DNA of 64,000 nt from Eubacteriales bacterium. GTDB taxonomy: Bacteria; Bacillota; Clostridia; Oscillospirales; Oscillospiraceae. Shown here piece by piece: positions 18,193 through 27,718 of the stretch. The notes beneath the pieces were generated by a model, which searched no databases, had not been told where the DNA came from, and saw only the letters and a list, made by a program, of their open reading frames with translations. The stretch covers positions 57,099 through 121,098 of the forward strand of contig JAUNPV010000008.1 of NCBI GenBank assembly GCA_030536515.1, in the 5' to 3' direction. Position numbers and translations under genes: made by a program. Each line of letters begins with the position of its first letter. The first letter of the stretch is position 1.

Positions 18193-18443
18193 ACCGTCAG
18201 CTCCTCCAGCTGCCCGTCATCCCGGGAGCCGTAGACCCGCCGCAGCTGCACCCGCTCCGCCCGAAGCCGCTCCACCGCCGGGGCCACATCCGCCGCCCAC
18301 ACCCGCAGGGCATAGCCGCAGCCCAGCTCCTCCATCCACCGGGGGGTGCGCTGCATGGTGCACCGAATTCCCGCCCCGGTCAAAACCCGCTCCCCCCGCT
18401 GGGCAAAGGTCACCGAGCGGAAGGTGATATAAAACAGTTTCAT
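18189..18443 (-). CDS. DUF3343 protein, putative Se/S carrier-like
   Basis: An 84-residue soluble protein starting MKLFYITFRSVTFAQRGERV at 18443. The family pattern is visible: a short beta strand and helix, then CTMQRTPRWM and the LGCGYALRV glycine-cysteine motif. DUF3343 proteins have been proposed as sulfur or selenium carriers. The 4-base overlap with the desulfurase-like gene supports a joint role. Its ribosome site GGGAGG lies in the 3' arm of a terminator-like hairpin (18453-18477). Confidence 0.8.
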   Translation of the reverse strand: MKLFYITFRSVTFAQRGERVLTGAGIRCTMQRTPRWMEELGCGYALRVWAADVAPAVERLRAERVQLRRVYGSRDDGQLEELTV

Positions 18444-18452
18444 ACAAAAAAC

Positions 18453-18477
18453 CTCCCGGCACAATCTATGCCGGGAG
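18453..18477 (-). terminator. terminator-like hairpin overlapping the DUF3343 ribosome site
   Basis: On the minus strand CTCCCGGCA pairs with TGCCGGGAG (7-base loop), followed at once by GTTTTTTG and then ATG. It should end transcription from the upstream HTH gene and, when read through, would hide the GGGAGG ribosome site. Confidence 0.7.
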
Positions 18478-18513
18478 TGTCGAAACTGTGCGGGCGGAGG
18501 GGCCGCCAATGGG

Positions 18514-18999
18514 TTACCGGCCCCCCTTGGATTTCATCCGTGCAGCAAGGTTCCGGATGCCGACTGCACAAAATGTGAGAATCCCACTGAAAATAAACAA
18601 AAATCCAATGGGAAGCAGGAAAAAGTTTTCATGGAGAATGCCCTGTGGGTCAACATACTCCACGGACGCTCCCTTGATAGCCAGACAGGCCAGTCCGGCC
18701 AGCAGCAGCAGCGCGCCTATGCTGACCGTTATCAGGTTGAGCCTGGCCCGCCTGGTTTCGCTTCCGTCCCGAATCAATTTTTCCGTCATGTTGTTCATTT
18801 CTGTTCCTCCTAAAATCAGTTGGTCCAGCGACAGAGAAAAAACTCTGGACATCAGAACCAGCAGCTCCAGGTCGGGCAGATTTTTGTTGTTTTCCCAATT
18901 CGATACGGCTTGCCTTGTCACATTCAGCATCAGCGCCATCTGTTCCTGGGTCAAATGTCTTTCTGCACGAATCTGTTTAATCTGTTTTCCGAAATCCAT
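18514..18999 (-). CDS. XRE-family HTH regulator with membrane tail
   Basis: Start at 18999 (MDFGKQIKQIRAERHLTQEQ) with AGGAGG upstream, giving 161 residues. Residues 1-60 are a Cro/CI-type HTH (MALMLNVTRQAVSNWENNKN). Residues about 90-112 and 130-150 are hydrophobic, so the protein is a membrane-anchored regulator, a known Firmicutes architecture. The ligand and targets are unknown. It stands alone between the DUF3343 unit and the HD gene. Confidence 0.85.
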   Translation of the reverse strand: MDFGKQIKQIRAERHLTQEQMALMLNVTRQAVSNWENNKNLPDLELLVLMSRVFSLSLDQLILGGTEMNNMTEKLIRDGSETRRARLNLITVSIGALLLLAGLACLAIKGASVEYVDPQGILHENFFLLPIGFLFIFSGILTFCAVGIRNLAARMKSKGGR

Positions 19000-19220
19000 T
19001 CTGAAACCTCCTGTCGCTTCCAGCCCATCATAGGATTTGTGGCCGCATTTATCAAGCAAGCACCTCTTGCATCCGGGTTTTTGCGGGAAATTGGGCCTTG
19101 CACTTTCAAATTCGATGCCAATTCCCAGCAGCATCCAGGCGATACCGGTCCGTGCGTCGCATCCCCCGGCCCCAGGGCACGCCGTTTTTGGCTGTCTTTT
19201 CTGTGCAACGGGGGCGGATA

Positions 19221-19805
19221 TTACGGCCTAAAGGTATCCTTTTCCACCACCTCATAGACATCCCGGCCCATTTTCCTTTCGAAATACGCTTTCAGGGCCA
19301 GGTTGCTGTCCCATTTGGCCTGAGGGTATGCGCCGTAGCGGCGTTTCACGTCCTCCATCCGGGCCCGGATATCCAGCACCCCCGCCGACCCGGACAGGGC
19401 GTCGCACAGCTGAATCAGCCGGTCGTAGTCGTCCATTTGGAGACCTGCCAGCTTCTCCCGAATCAGGGCCAGCTCCGCCTCGGTGGTGTCGAATTTGCCG
19501 ATGTACTCCTCCACCCGGCCGTTGTTGAAGGAATGGGTCAGGCAGACCCGGGCCGCCTCGTCATAGCCCAGCTTCATCATGTAGCTGTAGCCGTCGGACA
19601 CGTGGCCCAGCTGCCGGACACCGAATTTCCGGCCGATATCGTGGAGCAGCCCCAGGATATAGGCCTTCTCCCCATCCATACCGCTGGCCCGGGCGATTTT
19701 CTCAGCACAGTGGGCGGCCACCCGGCAGTGGTCCCCCCAGGGGCCGGGGTTGCAGGGCTCCGCTTCCTTTAAGAGCTTTTCCGCTTGTTCTCTGGTTGGC
19801 AGCAT
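19221..19805 (-). CDS. HD-domain phosphohydrolase family protein
   Basis: A 194-residue soluble protein starting MLPTREQAEKLLKEAEPCNP, with AAAGGAG upstream of the ATG at 19805. HD-domain metal ligands are visible: H26 and H32 in GDHCRVAAHC, the HD pair at 55-56 in LLHDIGRK, and a later histidine in CLTHSFNNG and the aspartate in QLCDALSG. The substrate is unknown; relatives act on nucleotides or (p)ppGpp-like molecules. The 220 bases upstream of the HTH gene (19000-19220) show nothing recognisable. Confidence 0.85.
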   Translation of the reverse strand: MLPTREQAEKLLKEAEPCNPGPWGDHCRVAAHCAEKIARASGMDGEKAYILGLLHDIGRKFGVRQLGHVSDGYSYMMKLGYDEAARVCLTHSFNNGRVEEYIGKFDTTEAELALIREKLAGLQMDDYDRLIQLCDALSGSAGVLDIRARMEDVKRRYGAYPQAKWDSNLALKAYFERKMGRDVYEVVEKDTFRP

Positions 19806-19841
19806 ATTTTTTCTCCTTTATGTTCATTTATATTCATAGCC

Positions 19842-20015
19842 GTAGGGAACGGATTTATCCGTTCCGCTTTGCACCCGCCGGAAACTGCGTAGGGACAGCC
19901 CTTGCGGCTGTCCGGCCAATCTTCCAGGGAAGATTGGCATCATTCCCTCCGGGAATGACCGGGAGGTGCGGTGGGAAACCACCGTCATTGTGGAGCGCAT
20001 AAATCCGCTCCCTAC
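19842..20015. repeat. array of GTAG-foot and other hairpins
   Basis: 19842-19865 (GGAACGGA stem, plus), 19889-19913 (GGACAGCC stem, plus) and 19992-20015 (variant GGAGCG stem, minus). Between them are GCCAATCTTCC/GGAAGATTGGC and TCATTCCC/GGGAATGA hairpins. This fills the gap between ispF and the HD gene. Confidence 0.8.
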
Positions 20016-20024
20016 GGGGTGGGC

Positions 20025-20495
20025 TTATTCTTCCAGCAGGCAAACCGCATGGCAGCTCATTCCCTCGCCGGTTCCCGTGAAGCCCAGTTTTTCCTCGGTG
20101 GTGGCTTTCACGTTCACCCGGTCGGGGGCGATGCCCACGGCCTTTGCGATGTTTTCCTCCATCCGGGGGATGTAATCTTTCAGCTTGGGGCGCTGGGCAA
20201 TCATGGTCACGTCGATGTTGCTGACCCGGTAGCCCGCCGCCCTTACCTTTTCCGCTACAATTTCCAAAAGGCGCAGGGAGTCGGCTCCCTTGTATTTCGG
20301 GTCCGTGTCCGGGAAGTGGCGGCCGATGTCCCCCAGGCCCGCCGCCCCCAGCAGGGCGTCGGAGACTGCGTGGAGCAGCACGTCGGCGTCGGAGTGGCCG
20401 TCCAGGCCCTTTTCGCAGTCGATTTTCACGCCGCCCAGAATCAGATCCCGGCCCGTTACCAGCCGGTGTACGTCGTATCCGTGTCCAATTCTCAT
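20025..20495 (-). CDS. ispF: 2-C-methyl-D-erythritol 2,4-cyclodiphosphate synthase
   Basis: MEP-pathway enzyme that cyclises CDP-ME 2-phosphate. The 156-residue product starts [20 protein letters not shown], with the metal ligands D8 and H10 in [23 protein letters not shown] carries the third ligand, and the [13 protein letters not shown] and [13 protein letters not shown] segments are typical. It overlaps ispD by 4 bases. The order ispD-ispF is common in bacteria. Confidence 0.97.
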   Translation of the reverse strand: MRIGHGYDVHRLVTGRDLILGGVKIDCEKGLDGHSDADVLLHAVSDALLGAAGLGDIGRHFPDTDPKYKGADSLRLLEIVAEKVRAAGYRVSNIDVTMIAQRPKLKDYIPRMEENIAKAVGIAPDRVNVKATTEEKLGFTGTGEGMSCHAVCLLEE

Positions 20496-21214
20496 GCTTG
20501 TTCCTCCAAAAGCAGCTCTGCAATTTTCAAATCCAGGGGGGTGGTGACCTTGATGTTTTTTTCGTCCCCCTCCACAATTTTCACGGACATTCCCAGCAGC
20601 TCCACGGCGGAGCAGTCGTCGGTGACCTGTGCCCCGGTCTGGGTCACGTTTTTGTGGGCCGCCCGCAAAAGGTCAAAGTCAAAGACCTGGGGGGTCTGGA
20701 CCGCCCGCAGGGTGGCCCGGTCCGGGGTCTTCTTCACCACGCCGCCCTCCACCACCTTGACGGTGTCCTTGACGGCAATGGCCGGGGCGGCGGCGCCGTA
20801 GGTGTTGGCCGCCCGGATGACACGGTCGATGACCTGCCAGGAGACCAGGGGCCGGGCCCCATCGTGGACGGCGGCCAGCTTCACGTCCTCCCCCAGGGCG
20901 TTGAGGCCCAGGTGGACGGATTCCTGGCGGCTGCTGCCTCCGGCCACCACCGCCCGGACCTTGTCCATTTTGGCGGTCAGGCCGGTGATTTTGACAATCA
21001 GGTCCGGCCGGGTGACAATGACGATTTCCGAAACAGCGTCGCAGGTCTGGAAGGCCCGGACGGTGCGGGCAATCATAGGCTCGCCGCCCAGGGGGGCCAT
21101 GACCTTGTCGATGCCCCCCATCCGGGAGGCGGTGCCGGCGGCCACGATGACCACGCCGCACTTTTGCAGGGGCAGCAGCTTCCGGGCGGGGCGGGTGAAT
21201 TTGGTGATGTCCAT
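20492..21214 (-). CDS. ispD: 2-C-methyl-D-erythritol 4-phosphate cytidylyltransferase
   Basis: MEP-pathway enzyme that joins CTP to methylerythritol phosphate. The 240-residue protein has the nucleotide-binding loop [20 protein letters not shown] (about residues 22-41), ending in the conserved lysine. [10 protein letters not shown] and the C-terminal [11 protein letters not shown] segment are typical. The N-terminus ([20 protein letters not shown]) is about 15 residues longer than most. It is 1 base from murD. Confidence 0.95.
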   Translation of the reverse strand: MDITKFTRPARKLLPLQKCGVVIVAAGTASRMGGIDKVMAPLGGEPMIARTVRAFQTCDAVSEIVIVTRPDLIVKITGLTAKMDKVRAVVAGGSSRQESVHLGLNALGEDVKLAAVHDGARPLVSWQVIDRVIRAANTYGAAAPAIAVKDTVKVVEGGVVKKTPDRATLRAVQTPQVFDFDLLRAAHKNVTQTGAQVTDDCSAVELLGMSVKIVEGDEKNIKVTTPLDLKIAELLLEEQA

Positions 21215-21215
21215 G

Positions 21216-22568
21216 TTACAGCTCCTTTACTATTCTTTTGAAGAATTCGCCCCGGACCATGAAGTTTTTGAACTGGTCAAAGGCGGCGGAGGCGGGGCTC
21301 ATCAGAACCACGTCCCCCGGCTCGGCACCGGCGGCGGCGGCCCGGACGGCGGACTCAAAATTGCCGCAGTCGAAAATTTCCGGAATATTCTCTCCACAGG
21401 CTTCCACCGCCGCCCGGATTTTCGGGCCGGTGGCACCGCCTAAGTACAGCTTTTTCACGTGGGCGCAGATTTCGGGGCCGAGAACGTCGTAGGGGATGTG
21501 CTTGTCGTAGCCTCCGGCAATCAGAATGACCTTTTCCCCGAAGCTCCGCAGGCCCGCAATGGTCCGGCTGGGGGAGGAGGCGATGGAGTCGTTGTAGAAT
21601 TTCACGCCGTCCTTGATGCGAACCAGCTCGATGCGGTGCTCCACCCCGCCAAAGGTCCGGGCCACGGTGCGGACGGTGTCGTCTCCCACCAGGCCCTCCA
21701 CCATGGCGATGGCGGCCATGTAATTTTCCACGTTGTGGACCCCGGGAATCAGAATATCCGAGGTGTTCAGCACCGCCGTGCCGTCCCGGCAGATGATGTC
21801 GTTTTCCACATGGATGTGCCCCTGGCCCCGGCGGGAGAAAAAGACGGTTTTGCCGTTGCCCCGGAGACCGGCGGTGATGGGGTTGTCGGCGTTCAGCACC
21901 AGCAGGCCGGTTTCGTCCTGGAAGCGGTAGATGTTTTTCTTGGCCTGGACATATTCCTCCATGTCCCTGTGGATATCCAGATGGTTGGGGGCCAGGTTCG
22001 TAATAAGGGCCCGGGCGGGGCTTCGCTCCATGTCCATGAGCTGGAAGGAGGAAAGCTCCACCACGGCGTAGTCCTCCGGCTTCATCCGGCGGACCAGAGG
22101 CAGCAGGGGCGTGCCGATGTTGCCCCCCAGCCAGACGGTGTATCCGGCGGCCTTCAGCATCTCGCTGATGAGGGTGGTGGTGGTGGTTTTGCCGTCGGAG
22201 CCGGTGACTGCCATCAGGTGGCAGGGGCAGACCTCGAAGAAGGCCTCCATTTCCGAGGTGACTCTGGCCCCCCGGTCCCGCAGCGCCTGGATGGCGGGGT
22301 TCCCCGGGTGCATCCCGGGAGTCCGGAACACCACGTCGGCCTCCACGCCGGAAAGGTAATCCTCCCCCACATGGAGCCTGCAGCCCAGGCTTTCCAGGTC
22401 CAAAACCTCCCGGTCCAGATTTTCCCGGGGGGTTTTGTCGCAGCCCATCACATCACAGCCGAATTCCAGCAGCAGCCGCACCAGGGGCCGGTTGCTGACC
22501 CCCAGGCCCAGCACCGCAATCCGCTGCCCCCGGAGGCTTTCAAAGTAGGTTTCAAAAGAAGTGTTCAT
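21216..22568 (-). CDS. murD: UDP-N-acetylmuramoyl-L-alanine--D-glutamate ligase
   Basis: Cytoplasmic Mur ligase that adds D-Glu to the peptidoglycan precursor. The 450-residue protein has the N-terminal UDP-binding loop IAVLGLGVSNRPLVRLL, the ATP site VTGSDGKTTTTTLISEM near residue 125, and the Mur ligase motifs NHLDIHRDMEEY and NDSIASSPSRT. Length is normal. It heads the murD-ispD-ispF set; other mur genes are absent nearby, so this is a detached copy of the division/cell-wall gene set. Confidence 0.96.
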   Translation of the reverse strand: MNTSFETYFESLRGQRIAVLGLGVSNRPLVRLLLEFGCDVMGCDKTPRENLDREVLDLESLGCRLHVGEDYLSGVEADVVFRTPGMHPGNPAIQALRDRGARVTSEMEAFFEVCPCHLMAVTGSDGKTTTTTLISEMLKAAGYTVWLGGNIGTPLLPLVRRMKPEDYAVVELSSFQLMDMERSPARALITNLAPNHLDIHRDMEEYVQAKKNIYRFQDETGLLVLNADNPITAGLRGNGKTVFFSRRGQGHIHVENDIICRDGTAVLNTSDILIPGVHNVENYMAAIAMVEGLVGDDTVRTVARTFGGVEHRIELVRIKDGVKFYNDSIASSPSRTIAGLRSFGEKVILIAGGYDKHIPYDVLGPEICAHVKKLYLGGATGPKIRAAVEACGENIPEIFDCGNFESAVRAAAAGAEPGDVVLMSPASAAFDQFKNFMVRGEFFKRIVKEL

Positions 22569-22596
22569 GTAAATGCTCCTTATCCATGGATTGTGC

Positions 22597-22855
22597 GTAG
22601 GGACAGCCCTTGCGGCTGTCCGTCCCCAGTAGCCTGCAACGCCTAACCTTTTGTGATGTCATTGCGAAGAAGCCGTTCACGCTGGCGTGGCAATCCGCAT
22701 CCCCTCTGCTTGGTGCTTTGCGCCAAGCAGTTCATTTTTCCAAAGGAAAAATGAAAAAAGAGAACGGATTGCCACACCGGCCCGCTGGCTGGTTCGCAAT
22801 GACAATCTATCGTTTTGAACCACTAGGGCCGGGAGGGGGCAAGCCCCTCCCCTAC
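22597..22855. repeat. composite repeat between murD and rnpB
   Basis: 22597-22621 is a GTAG-foot palindrome (plus). 22657-22804 is a full TCATTGCGA four-way-junction copy with two extra internal hairpins (CTGCTTGG/CCAAGCAG and TTCATTTTTCC/GGAAAAATGAA). 22831-22855 is a GTAG-foot palindrome in minus orientation (CCCCTCCCCTAC end). The GTAG elements thus bracket the junction element. Confidence 0.8.
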
Positions 22856-22908
22856 GCAGGTTTTTGTTTCTTACAGTATAATCTTTTCCAAAAGATTTTG
22901 CAAGATGT

Positions 22909-22937
22909 TTGACATTTTCCAAAAGTTAGAGTACAAT
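22909..22937 (+). promoter_or_regulatory. promoter of rnpB
   Basis: TTGACA (22909-22914), exactly 17 bases, TACAAT (22932-22937); the RNA 5' end at about 22943 is the expected distance downstream. Confidence 0.9.
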
Positions 22938-22942
22938 ATTCC

Positions 22943-23299
22943 AGCGACCAGGTTGGACAGCCGCGGATGGCGGCCGAAAGGCCCCAGATGAGGAAAGTCC
23001 GGGCTCCGCAGGGCAAGGGATAACGGGTAACGCCCGCCGGGGGTGACCCCAGGACAAGTGCAACAGAGAGATACCACTGGTTGGCTCTGGCCAGCCAGAA
23101 AGGGTGAAAAGGTGCGGTAAGAGCGCACCCGGCCTATGGCAACATGGGTTTTACGATGTAAACTCTATCCCGGAGCAACGCCGTGGAGGAACACAAGGAC
23201 GGCCCGTCCGTTCCGAGGAGGCGGCTTGACCCCGCAAGTAATTGCAGGGCTAGATAGATGGCTGTTAAAACAGAACCCGGCTTACAGACCTGCGTCGCA
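22943..23299 (+). ncRNA. rnpB: RNase P RNA (class A)
   Basis: Catalytic RNA that cuts tRNA 5' leaders. It contains the universally conserved GAGGAAAGTCCGGGCT near the 5' end, the CAACAGAGAGATACC segment, GTAAGAGCGCACC, the AGATAGATGGCTGTT region and the 3' signature ACAGAACCCGGCTTACAG. The ends GCGAC (22944) and GTCGC (23294) pair to close the molecule. About 357 nt, a normal size for class A. It is one of few plus-strand genes here, with its own promoter and terminator. Confidence 0.97.
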
Positions 23300-23300
23300 C

Positions 23301-23337
23301 AAAAATGCCCCACTCGATTTGAGTGGGGCATTTTTTT
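23301..23337 (+). terminator. terminator of rnpB
   Basis: AAAAATGCCCCACTC and GAGTGGGGCATTTTT form a perfect stem with a GATTT loop, followed by more T residues. It starts just after the RNA 3' end. Confidence 0.92.
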
Positions 23338-23375
23338 GATAAAGCCAGTGGGTGTATCCCACCCTTCGCCATCCC

Positions 23376-23565
23376 TCATCCGTCTTGCCCTTCGGGCAAG
23401 CCACCTTCCCCCCGGGGGAAGGTATTGGATGCGTCGCCGGGACCGGTTCGCAATTATGCGCCCCGCCCCCCTATTGAACCCGTAGGGCACGGCCTCCCGG
23501 ACGTGCCGTTCCGGCGTCGGCCCCCTCGCCGGGGGCCGACGGGCGGGTCAGTGACCCGCCCCTAC
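23376..23565. repeat. repeat cluster between rnpB and tuf
   Basis: CTTGCCC/GGGCAAG hairpin with a CTTCCCCC/GGGGGAAG palindrome (23376-23425), then GTAG-foot element 23482-23507 (GGCACG/CGTGCC), the hairpin GGCCCCC-type at about 23515-23537 and GTAG-foot element 23541-23565 in minus orientation. The same modules recur at 54480-54735. Confidence 0.75.
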
Positions 23566-23576
23566 AGAGCCAAAAA

Positions 23577-23605
23577 AATCCCCCCAGCCGGAGGCTGGGG
23601 GGATT
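23577..23605 (-). terminator. terminator after tuf
   Basis: On the minus strand AATCCCCCCAGCC pairs with GGCTGGGGGGATT (3-base loop) followed by TTTTT. It lies 27 bases past the tuf stop and ends the str operon. Confidence 0.92.
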
Positions 23606-23631
23606 CATCAGTCACTTATCGCAGCTGGAGA

Positions 23632-24834
23632 TTAGTCCAGGATTTCGGTGACGACACCGGAACCGACGGTACGGCCGCCCTCGCGGATAGCGAAGCGCAG
23701 GCCCTTCTCGATGGCGATGGGGGTGATCAGCTCAACGCTCATAACCACGTTGTCGCCGGGCATACACATCTCCACGCCCTCGGGCAGGGTGATGATGCCG
23801 GTCACGTCAGTGGTACGGAAGTAGAACTGAGGACGGTAGTTGTTAAAGAAGGGGGTGTGACGGCCGCCTTCTTCCTTGGACAGGACGTAAACCTGGCCCT
23901 TGAACTTGGTCAGGGGGTGGATGGAGTTGGGCTTGCACAGAACCTGGCCGCGCTCGATGTTCTTCTTGTCGATACCACGCAGCAGAGCGCCGATGTTGTC
24001 GCCGGCCTCAGCGTAGTCCAGCAGCTTGTGGAACATCTCGATGTCGGTGACAGTGGTGGACTGCTTGTCCTCACGCAGACCGACGATTTCGACCTGCTCG
24101 TTCTTCTTGATGACGCCGCGCTCCACACGACCGGTAGCAACGGTGCCACGGCCGGAGATGGTGAACACGTCCTCGACGGGCATCAGGAAGGGCTGGTCAG
24201 CCTTACGGTCGGGGGTGGGGATGAAGTCGTCAACAGCGTCCATCAGCTCCTTGATGCAGGCATACTCGGGAGCGTTGACGTCCTTGGACTCGGAAATCAG
24301 GGCGTTCAGAGCGGAACCCTTGATGATGGGGGTGTCGTCGCCGGGGAACTCGTAGAAAGACAGAGTCTCACGAATCTCCATCTCAACCAGCTCCAGCAGC
24401 TCCTCGTCGTCCACCAGGTCAGCCTTGTTCATGAACACGACGATGGCGGGCACGCCGACCTGACGGGCCAGCAGCAGGTGCTCCTTGGTCTGAGCCATGG
24501 GGCCGTCGGTGGAGGCGATAACCAGGATAGCGCCGTCCATCTGAGCAGCGCCGGTGATCATGTTCTTGATATAGTCGGCGTGGCCCGGGCAGTCAACGTG
24601 AGCGTAGTGACGCTTCTCGGTCTGGTACTCGACGTGAGCGGTGTTGATCGTGATACCACGAGCCTTCTCCTCGGGAGCCTTATCGATGGAAGCGTAGTCC
24701 TCGAAGTCAGCGAAGCCCTTCAGAGCCAGGTACTTGGTGATAGCGGCGGTCAGAGTGGTCTTGCCGTGGTCAACGTGGCCGATGGTGCCAATGTTAACGT
24801 GGGGCTTATTTCTTTCAAACTTCTGCTTTGCCAT
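23632..24834 (-). CDS. tuf: elongation factor Tu
   Basis: GTPase that brings aminoacyl-tRNA to the ribosome. The 400-residue protein starts [20 protein letters not shown] and has the G1 motif GHVDHGKTT, the switch region [17 protein letters not shown], and NKAD. Length and sequence are typical. It has its own promoter (24912-24940) besides read-through from fusA, which fits the high demand for EF-Tu. Confidence 0.99.
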   Translation of the reverse strand: MAKQKFERNKPHVNIGTIGHVDHGKTTLTAAITKYLALKGFADFEDYASIDKAPEEKARGITINTAHVEYQTEKRHYAHVDCPGHADYIKNMITGAAQMDGAILVIASTDGPMAQTKEHLLLARQVGVPAIVVFMNKADLVDDEELLELVEMEIRETLSFYEFPGDDTPIIKGSALNALISESKDVNAPEYACIKELMDAVDDFIPTPDRKADQPFLMPVEDVFTISGRGTVATGRVERGVIKKNEQVEIVGLREDKQSTTVTDIEMFHKLLDYAEAGDNIGALLRGIDKKNIERGQVLCKPNSIHPLTKFKGQVYVLSKEEGGRHTPFFNNYRPQFYFRTTDVTGIITLPEGVEMCMPGDNVVMSVELITPIAIEKGLRFAIREGGRTVGSGVVTEILD

Positions 24835-24911
24835 TTGAAATATTCCTCCTGTTATGATTGTTTTATTAAAATAATAAACAGTTTGATGGTGCGTTCCCGC
24901 ACAGCGAGTAT

Positions 24912-24940
24912 ATCATACTACACTTTGCGCAGAAACACAA
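24912..24940 (-). promoter_or_regulatory. candidate promoter of tuf
   Basis: On the minus strand TTGTGT (24935-24940), 17 bases, TATGAT (24912-24917). It gives a leader of about 70 bases before the AGGAGG site of tuf. The -35 is weak. Confidence 0.5.
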
Positions 24941-24955
24941 GATAAATTTTTCATT

Positions 24956-24977
24956 TTCGGGGCAAAAATGCCCCGAA
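24956..24977 (-). promoter_or_regulatory. hairpin between fusA and tuf
   Basis: TTCGGGGC pairs with GCCCCGAA around a 6-base loop, 9 bases past the fusA stop. No T-run follows on the minus strand, so it is a weak terminator or processing site at best. Confidence 0.55.
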
Positions 24978-24986
24978 TTTGGAAAA

Positions 24987-27065
24987 TCAATCCCGGCTGC
25001 GGGCCTTGACGAGCTCTTCGGTCTTGGACTTGGGCAGCTCGGCGTTGTGGCTGGGCTCCATGGAGTAGTTGCCGCGGCCCTGGGTCTTGGACCGCAGGTC
25101 GGTGGCGTAGCCGAACATCTCAGCCAGAGGCACGTTGGCATCAATCTGGACAGCACCGGTACGGGTGATCTGGCCCAGGATGTTGCCCCGGCGGGCGGTG
25201 ATGTCGCCGATGACCACGCCCATGTACTCATCGGGCACGGTAACGGAGACCTTCATAATGGGCTCCAGGATGGTGGGGTTGGCCTTCCGGCAGGCTTCCT
25301 TGAACGCCATGGAACCGGCGATCTTAAAGGCCATTTCGGAGGAGTCCACCTCGTGGTAGGAGCCGTCGTACAGGGTAACCTTCACGTCCACCACGGGGTA
25401 ACCGGCCATAACACCGGCCTCCATGGCGCCCTGAATGCCCTGGTCGACTGCGGGGATATATTCCTTGGGCACGGAGCCGCCCACAACGGCGTTGATGAAC
25501 TCGTAACCCTTGCCGGGCTCGTTGGGCTCCACACGAATCTTAACGTGACCGTACTGGCCCTTACCGCCGGACTGACGGGCATACTTGGTATCCTGCTCCA
25601 CGCTCTTGCGGATGGTCTCCTTATAGGAAACCTGGGGAGCGCCGACGTTGGCCTCCACCTTGAACTCACGCAGCAGACGGTCCACAATGATTTCCAGGTG
25701 CAGCTCGCCCATGCCGGCGATGATGGTCTGCCCGGTTTCCTTGTTGGTGTAGGTGCGGAAGGTGGGGTCCTCCTCAGCCAGCTTGGACAGGGCAATGCCC
25801 ATCTTCTCCTGACCGGCCTTGGTCTTGGGCTCGATGGCGACCTCGATAACAGGCTCGGGGAACACCATGGATTCCAGAATAATGGGATGGTTCTCGTCGC
25901 ACAGAGAGTCACCGGTGGTGGTGTTCTTCACACCCACAACGGCGGCGATATCACCGGCGTAGACCCGGTCGATATCCTCCCGGTGGTTGGAGTGCATCTG
26001 CAGGATGCGGCCCATACGCTCCTTGGTGCCCTTGGTGGCGTTCAGAACGGAGCTGCCCTTCTCCAGGGTACCGGAGTACACACGGAAGAAGCAGAGCTTA
26101 CCGACGAAGGGGTCGGTGGCGATCTTAAAGGCCAGAGCGGCGAAGGGAGCCTCATCGGAGGCGGGACGGAAGTCCTCCTCCTCGGTCTCGGGGTTGATGC
26201 CCTTGATGCCCTTCTTATCCAGAGGGCTGGGCATATAGTCCACCACGGCATCCAGAACTTCCTGAACACCCTTGTTCTTGTAGGAAGTGCCGCAGACCAC
26301 GGGGACCATTTCATTGGCGATGGTGGCCTTCCGGATGACAGCCTTAATCATGTCAACGGGGACTTCCTCGCCTTCCAGGTACATCATGGCGATGTCGTCG
26401 TCCAGGCTGGACACGGCGTCCATCAGCTTCTCGTGATACTCCTCGGCCAGCTCCACCATATCCTCGGGGATTTCCTCCACACGGACATCCTTACCCAGCT
26501 CATCATAGAAGACGTTGGCCTTCATGGTGATCAGGTCGATGTTGCCCTTGAAGAAGGCCTCGCTGCCGATGGGCAGCTGGATGGCAACGGCGTTGCACTT
26601 CAGCCGCTCGTCAATCATGGTCAGGACCCGATAGAAGTCGGCGCCCATGATGTCCATCTTGTTGACGTAAATCATCCGGGGGACCTTGTACTCGTCGGCC
26701 TGACGCCAGACGGTCTCGGTCTGGGGCTCGACGCCGCCCTTGGCGCACAGAACGGTGACAGCGCCGTCCAGCACGCGCAGGCTCCGCTCGACTTCCACAG
26801 TGAAGTCCACGTGGCCCGGGGTGTCGATGATGTTCAGCCGGCAGCCTCTCCAGAAGCAGGTGGTTGCAGCGGAGGTGATGGTGATGCCGCGCTCCTGCTC
26901 CTGAGCCATCCAGTCCATGGTGGCGGAGCCGTCGTGAGTTTCACCAATCTTGTAATTCTTGCCGGTGTAGAACAGAATACGCTCGGTGGTAGTGGTCTTA
27001 CCGGCATCGATGTGGGCCATGATGCCGAAGTTTCTGGTATTTTCCAGGGAATACTGTCTTGCCAT
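24987..27065 (-). CDS. fusA: elongation factor G
   Basis: Translocase GTPase. The 692-residue protein begins [20 protein letters not shown], with [15 protein letters not shown] (G1), [14 protein letters not shown] (switch I), DTPGHVDF (G3) and NKMD (G4). Domains IV and V follow, with [19 protein letters not shown]. Length is normal. It lies in the canonical rpsL-rpsG-fusA-tuf order, 15 bases after rpsG. Confidence 0.99.
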   Translation of the reverse strand: MARQYSLENTRNFGIMAHIDAGKTTTTERILFYTGKNYKIGETHDGSATMDWMAQEQERGITITSAATTCFWRGCRLNIIDTPGHVDFTVEVERSLRVLDGAVTVLCAKGGVEPQTETVWRQADEYKVPRMIYVNKMDIMGADFYRVLTMIDERLKCNAVAIQLPIGSEAFFKGNIDLITMKANVFYDELGKDVRVEEIPEDMVELAEEYHEKLMDAVSSLDDDIAMMYLEGEEVPVDMIKAVIRKATIANEMVPVVCGTSYKNKGVQEVLDAVVDYMPSPLDKKGIKGINPETEEEDFRPASDEAPFAALAFKIATDPFVGKLCFFRVYSGTLEKGSSVLNATKGTKERMGRILQMHSNHREDIDRVYAGDIAAVVGVKNTTTGDSLCDENHPIILESMVFPEPVIEVAIEPKTKAGQEKMGIALSKLAEEDPTFRTYTNKETGQTIIAGMGELHLEIIVDRLLREFKVEANVGAPQVSYKETIRKSVEQDTKYARQSGGKGQYGHVKIRVEPNEPGKGYEFINAVVGGSVPKEYIPAVDQGIQGAMEAGVMAGYPVVDVKVTLYDGSYHEVDSSEMAFKIAGSMAFKEACRKANPTILEPIMKVSVTVPDEYMGVVIGDITARRGNILGQITRTGAVQIDANVPLAEMFGYATDLRSKTQGRGNYSMEPSHNAELPKSKTEELVKARSRD

Positions 27066-27080
27066 TGTATACCTCTTAAA

Positions 27081-27551
27081 TTACCAACGGAAATGGGCGA
27101 AAGCCTTGTTGGCCTCGGCCATCTTGTGGACGTCCTCGCGCTTCTTCACAGATGCGCCGGTGTTGTTGGCAGCGTCCATGATTTCAGCGGCCAGCCGCTC
27201 TTTCATGGTGTTCTCGCTGCGGTTACGGCTGTACAGGGTGATCCACCGCAGACCCAGGGTCTGACGGCGGTCAGCACGGACCTCGATGGGCACCTGGTAG
27301 GTGGCGCCGCCCACCCGGCGAGCCTTCAGCTCCACGGCGGGCATGATGTTTTCCATGGCCTGCTGGAAAACCTCCAGGCCATTCTTGCCGGTCTTGTTCT
27401 CGACAATTTCGAAAGCACCGTAGACGACCTTCTGGGCAACACCCTTCTTGCCGTCCAGCATGATGCTGTTAACGAGCTTGGTAACCAGAACGGAATTGTA
27501 ATTGGGATCCGGGAGAACCTCTCTCTTGGGAACATTACCTCTTCTGGGCAC
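27081..27551 (-). CDS. rpsG: 30S ribosomal protein S7
   Basis: Small-subunit head assembly protein. I choose the GTG at 27551 (protein starts [20 protein letters not shown] after the initiator) because AAGGAGGG lies 7 bases upstream and the product is then 156 residues, the family norm. An in-frame ATG 18 bases further up overlaps that ribosome site and is unlikely. It lies between rpsL and fusA. Confidence 0.97.
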   Translation of the reverse strand: MPRRGNVPKREVLPDPNYNSVLVTKLVNSIMLDGKKGVAQKVVYGAFEIVENKTGKNGLEVFQQAMENIMPAVELKARRVGGATYQVPIEVRADRRQTLGLRWITLYSRNRSENTMKERLAAEIMDAANNTGASVKKREDVHKMAEANKAFAHFRW

Positions 27552-27569
27552 TTTGCTTCCCTCCTTCAT

Positions 27570-27718
27570 AATTTAATGATTTCATCGGTACTCGAAAGTA
27601 AGACTTTCGTTGTGCCTGGCCAGAGGTTTTAATACTCTATATTAAAACGCTGTGGCAAGGCGTCGCCTTGCGAATTGGCGTGGGGTAAATTCAAATTTTT
27701 GTCTGAAGGCGGGGAAGA
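27570..27718 (-). promoter_or_regulatory. rpsL-rpsG spacer with two hairpins
   Basis: A 150-base spacer inside the str operon holds the perfect stem GTTTTAATA/TATTAAAAC (about 27625-27648) and CAAGGC/GCCTTG (about 27656-27670). S7 is the autogenous repressor of the str operon in Escherichia coli, where the site is in this same spacer; whether this is the equivalent site is inferred. Confidence 0.5.
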
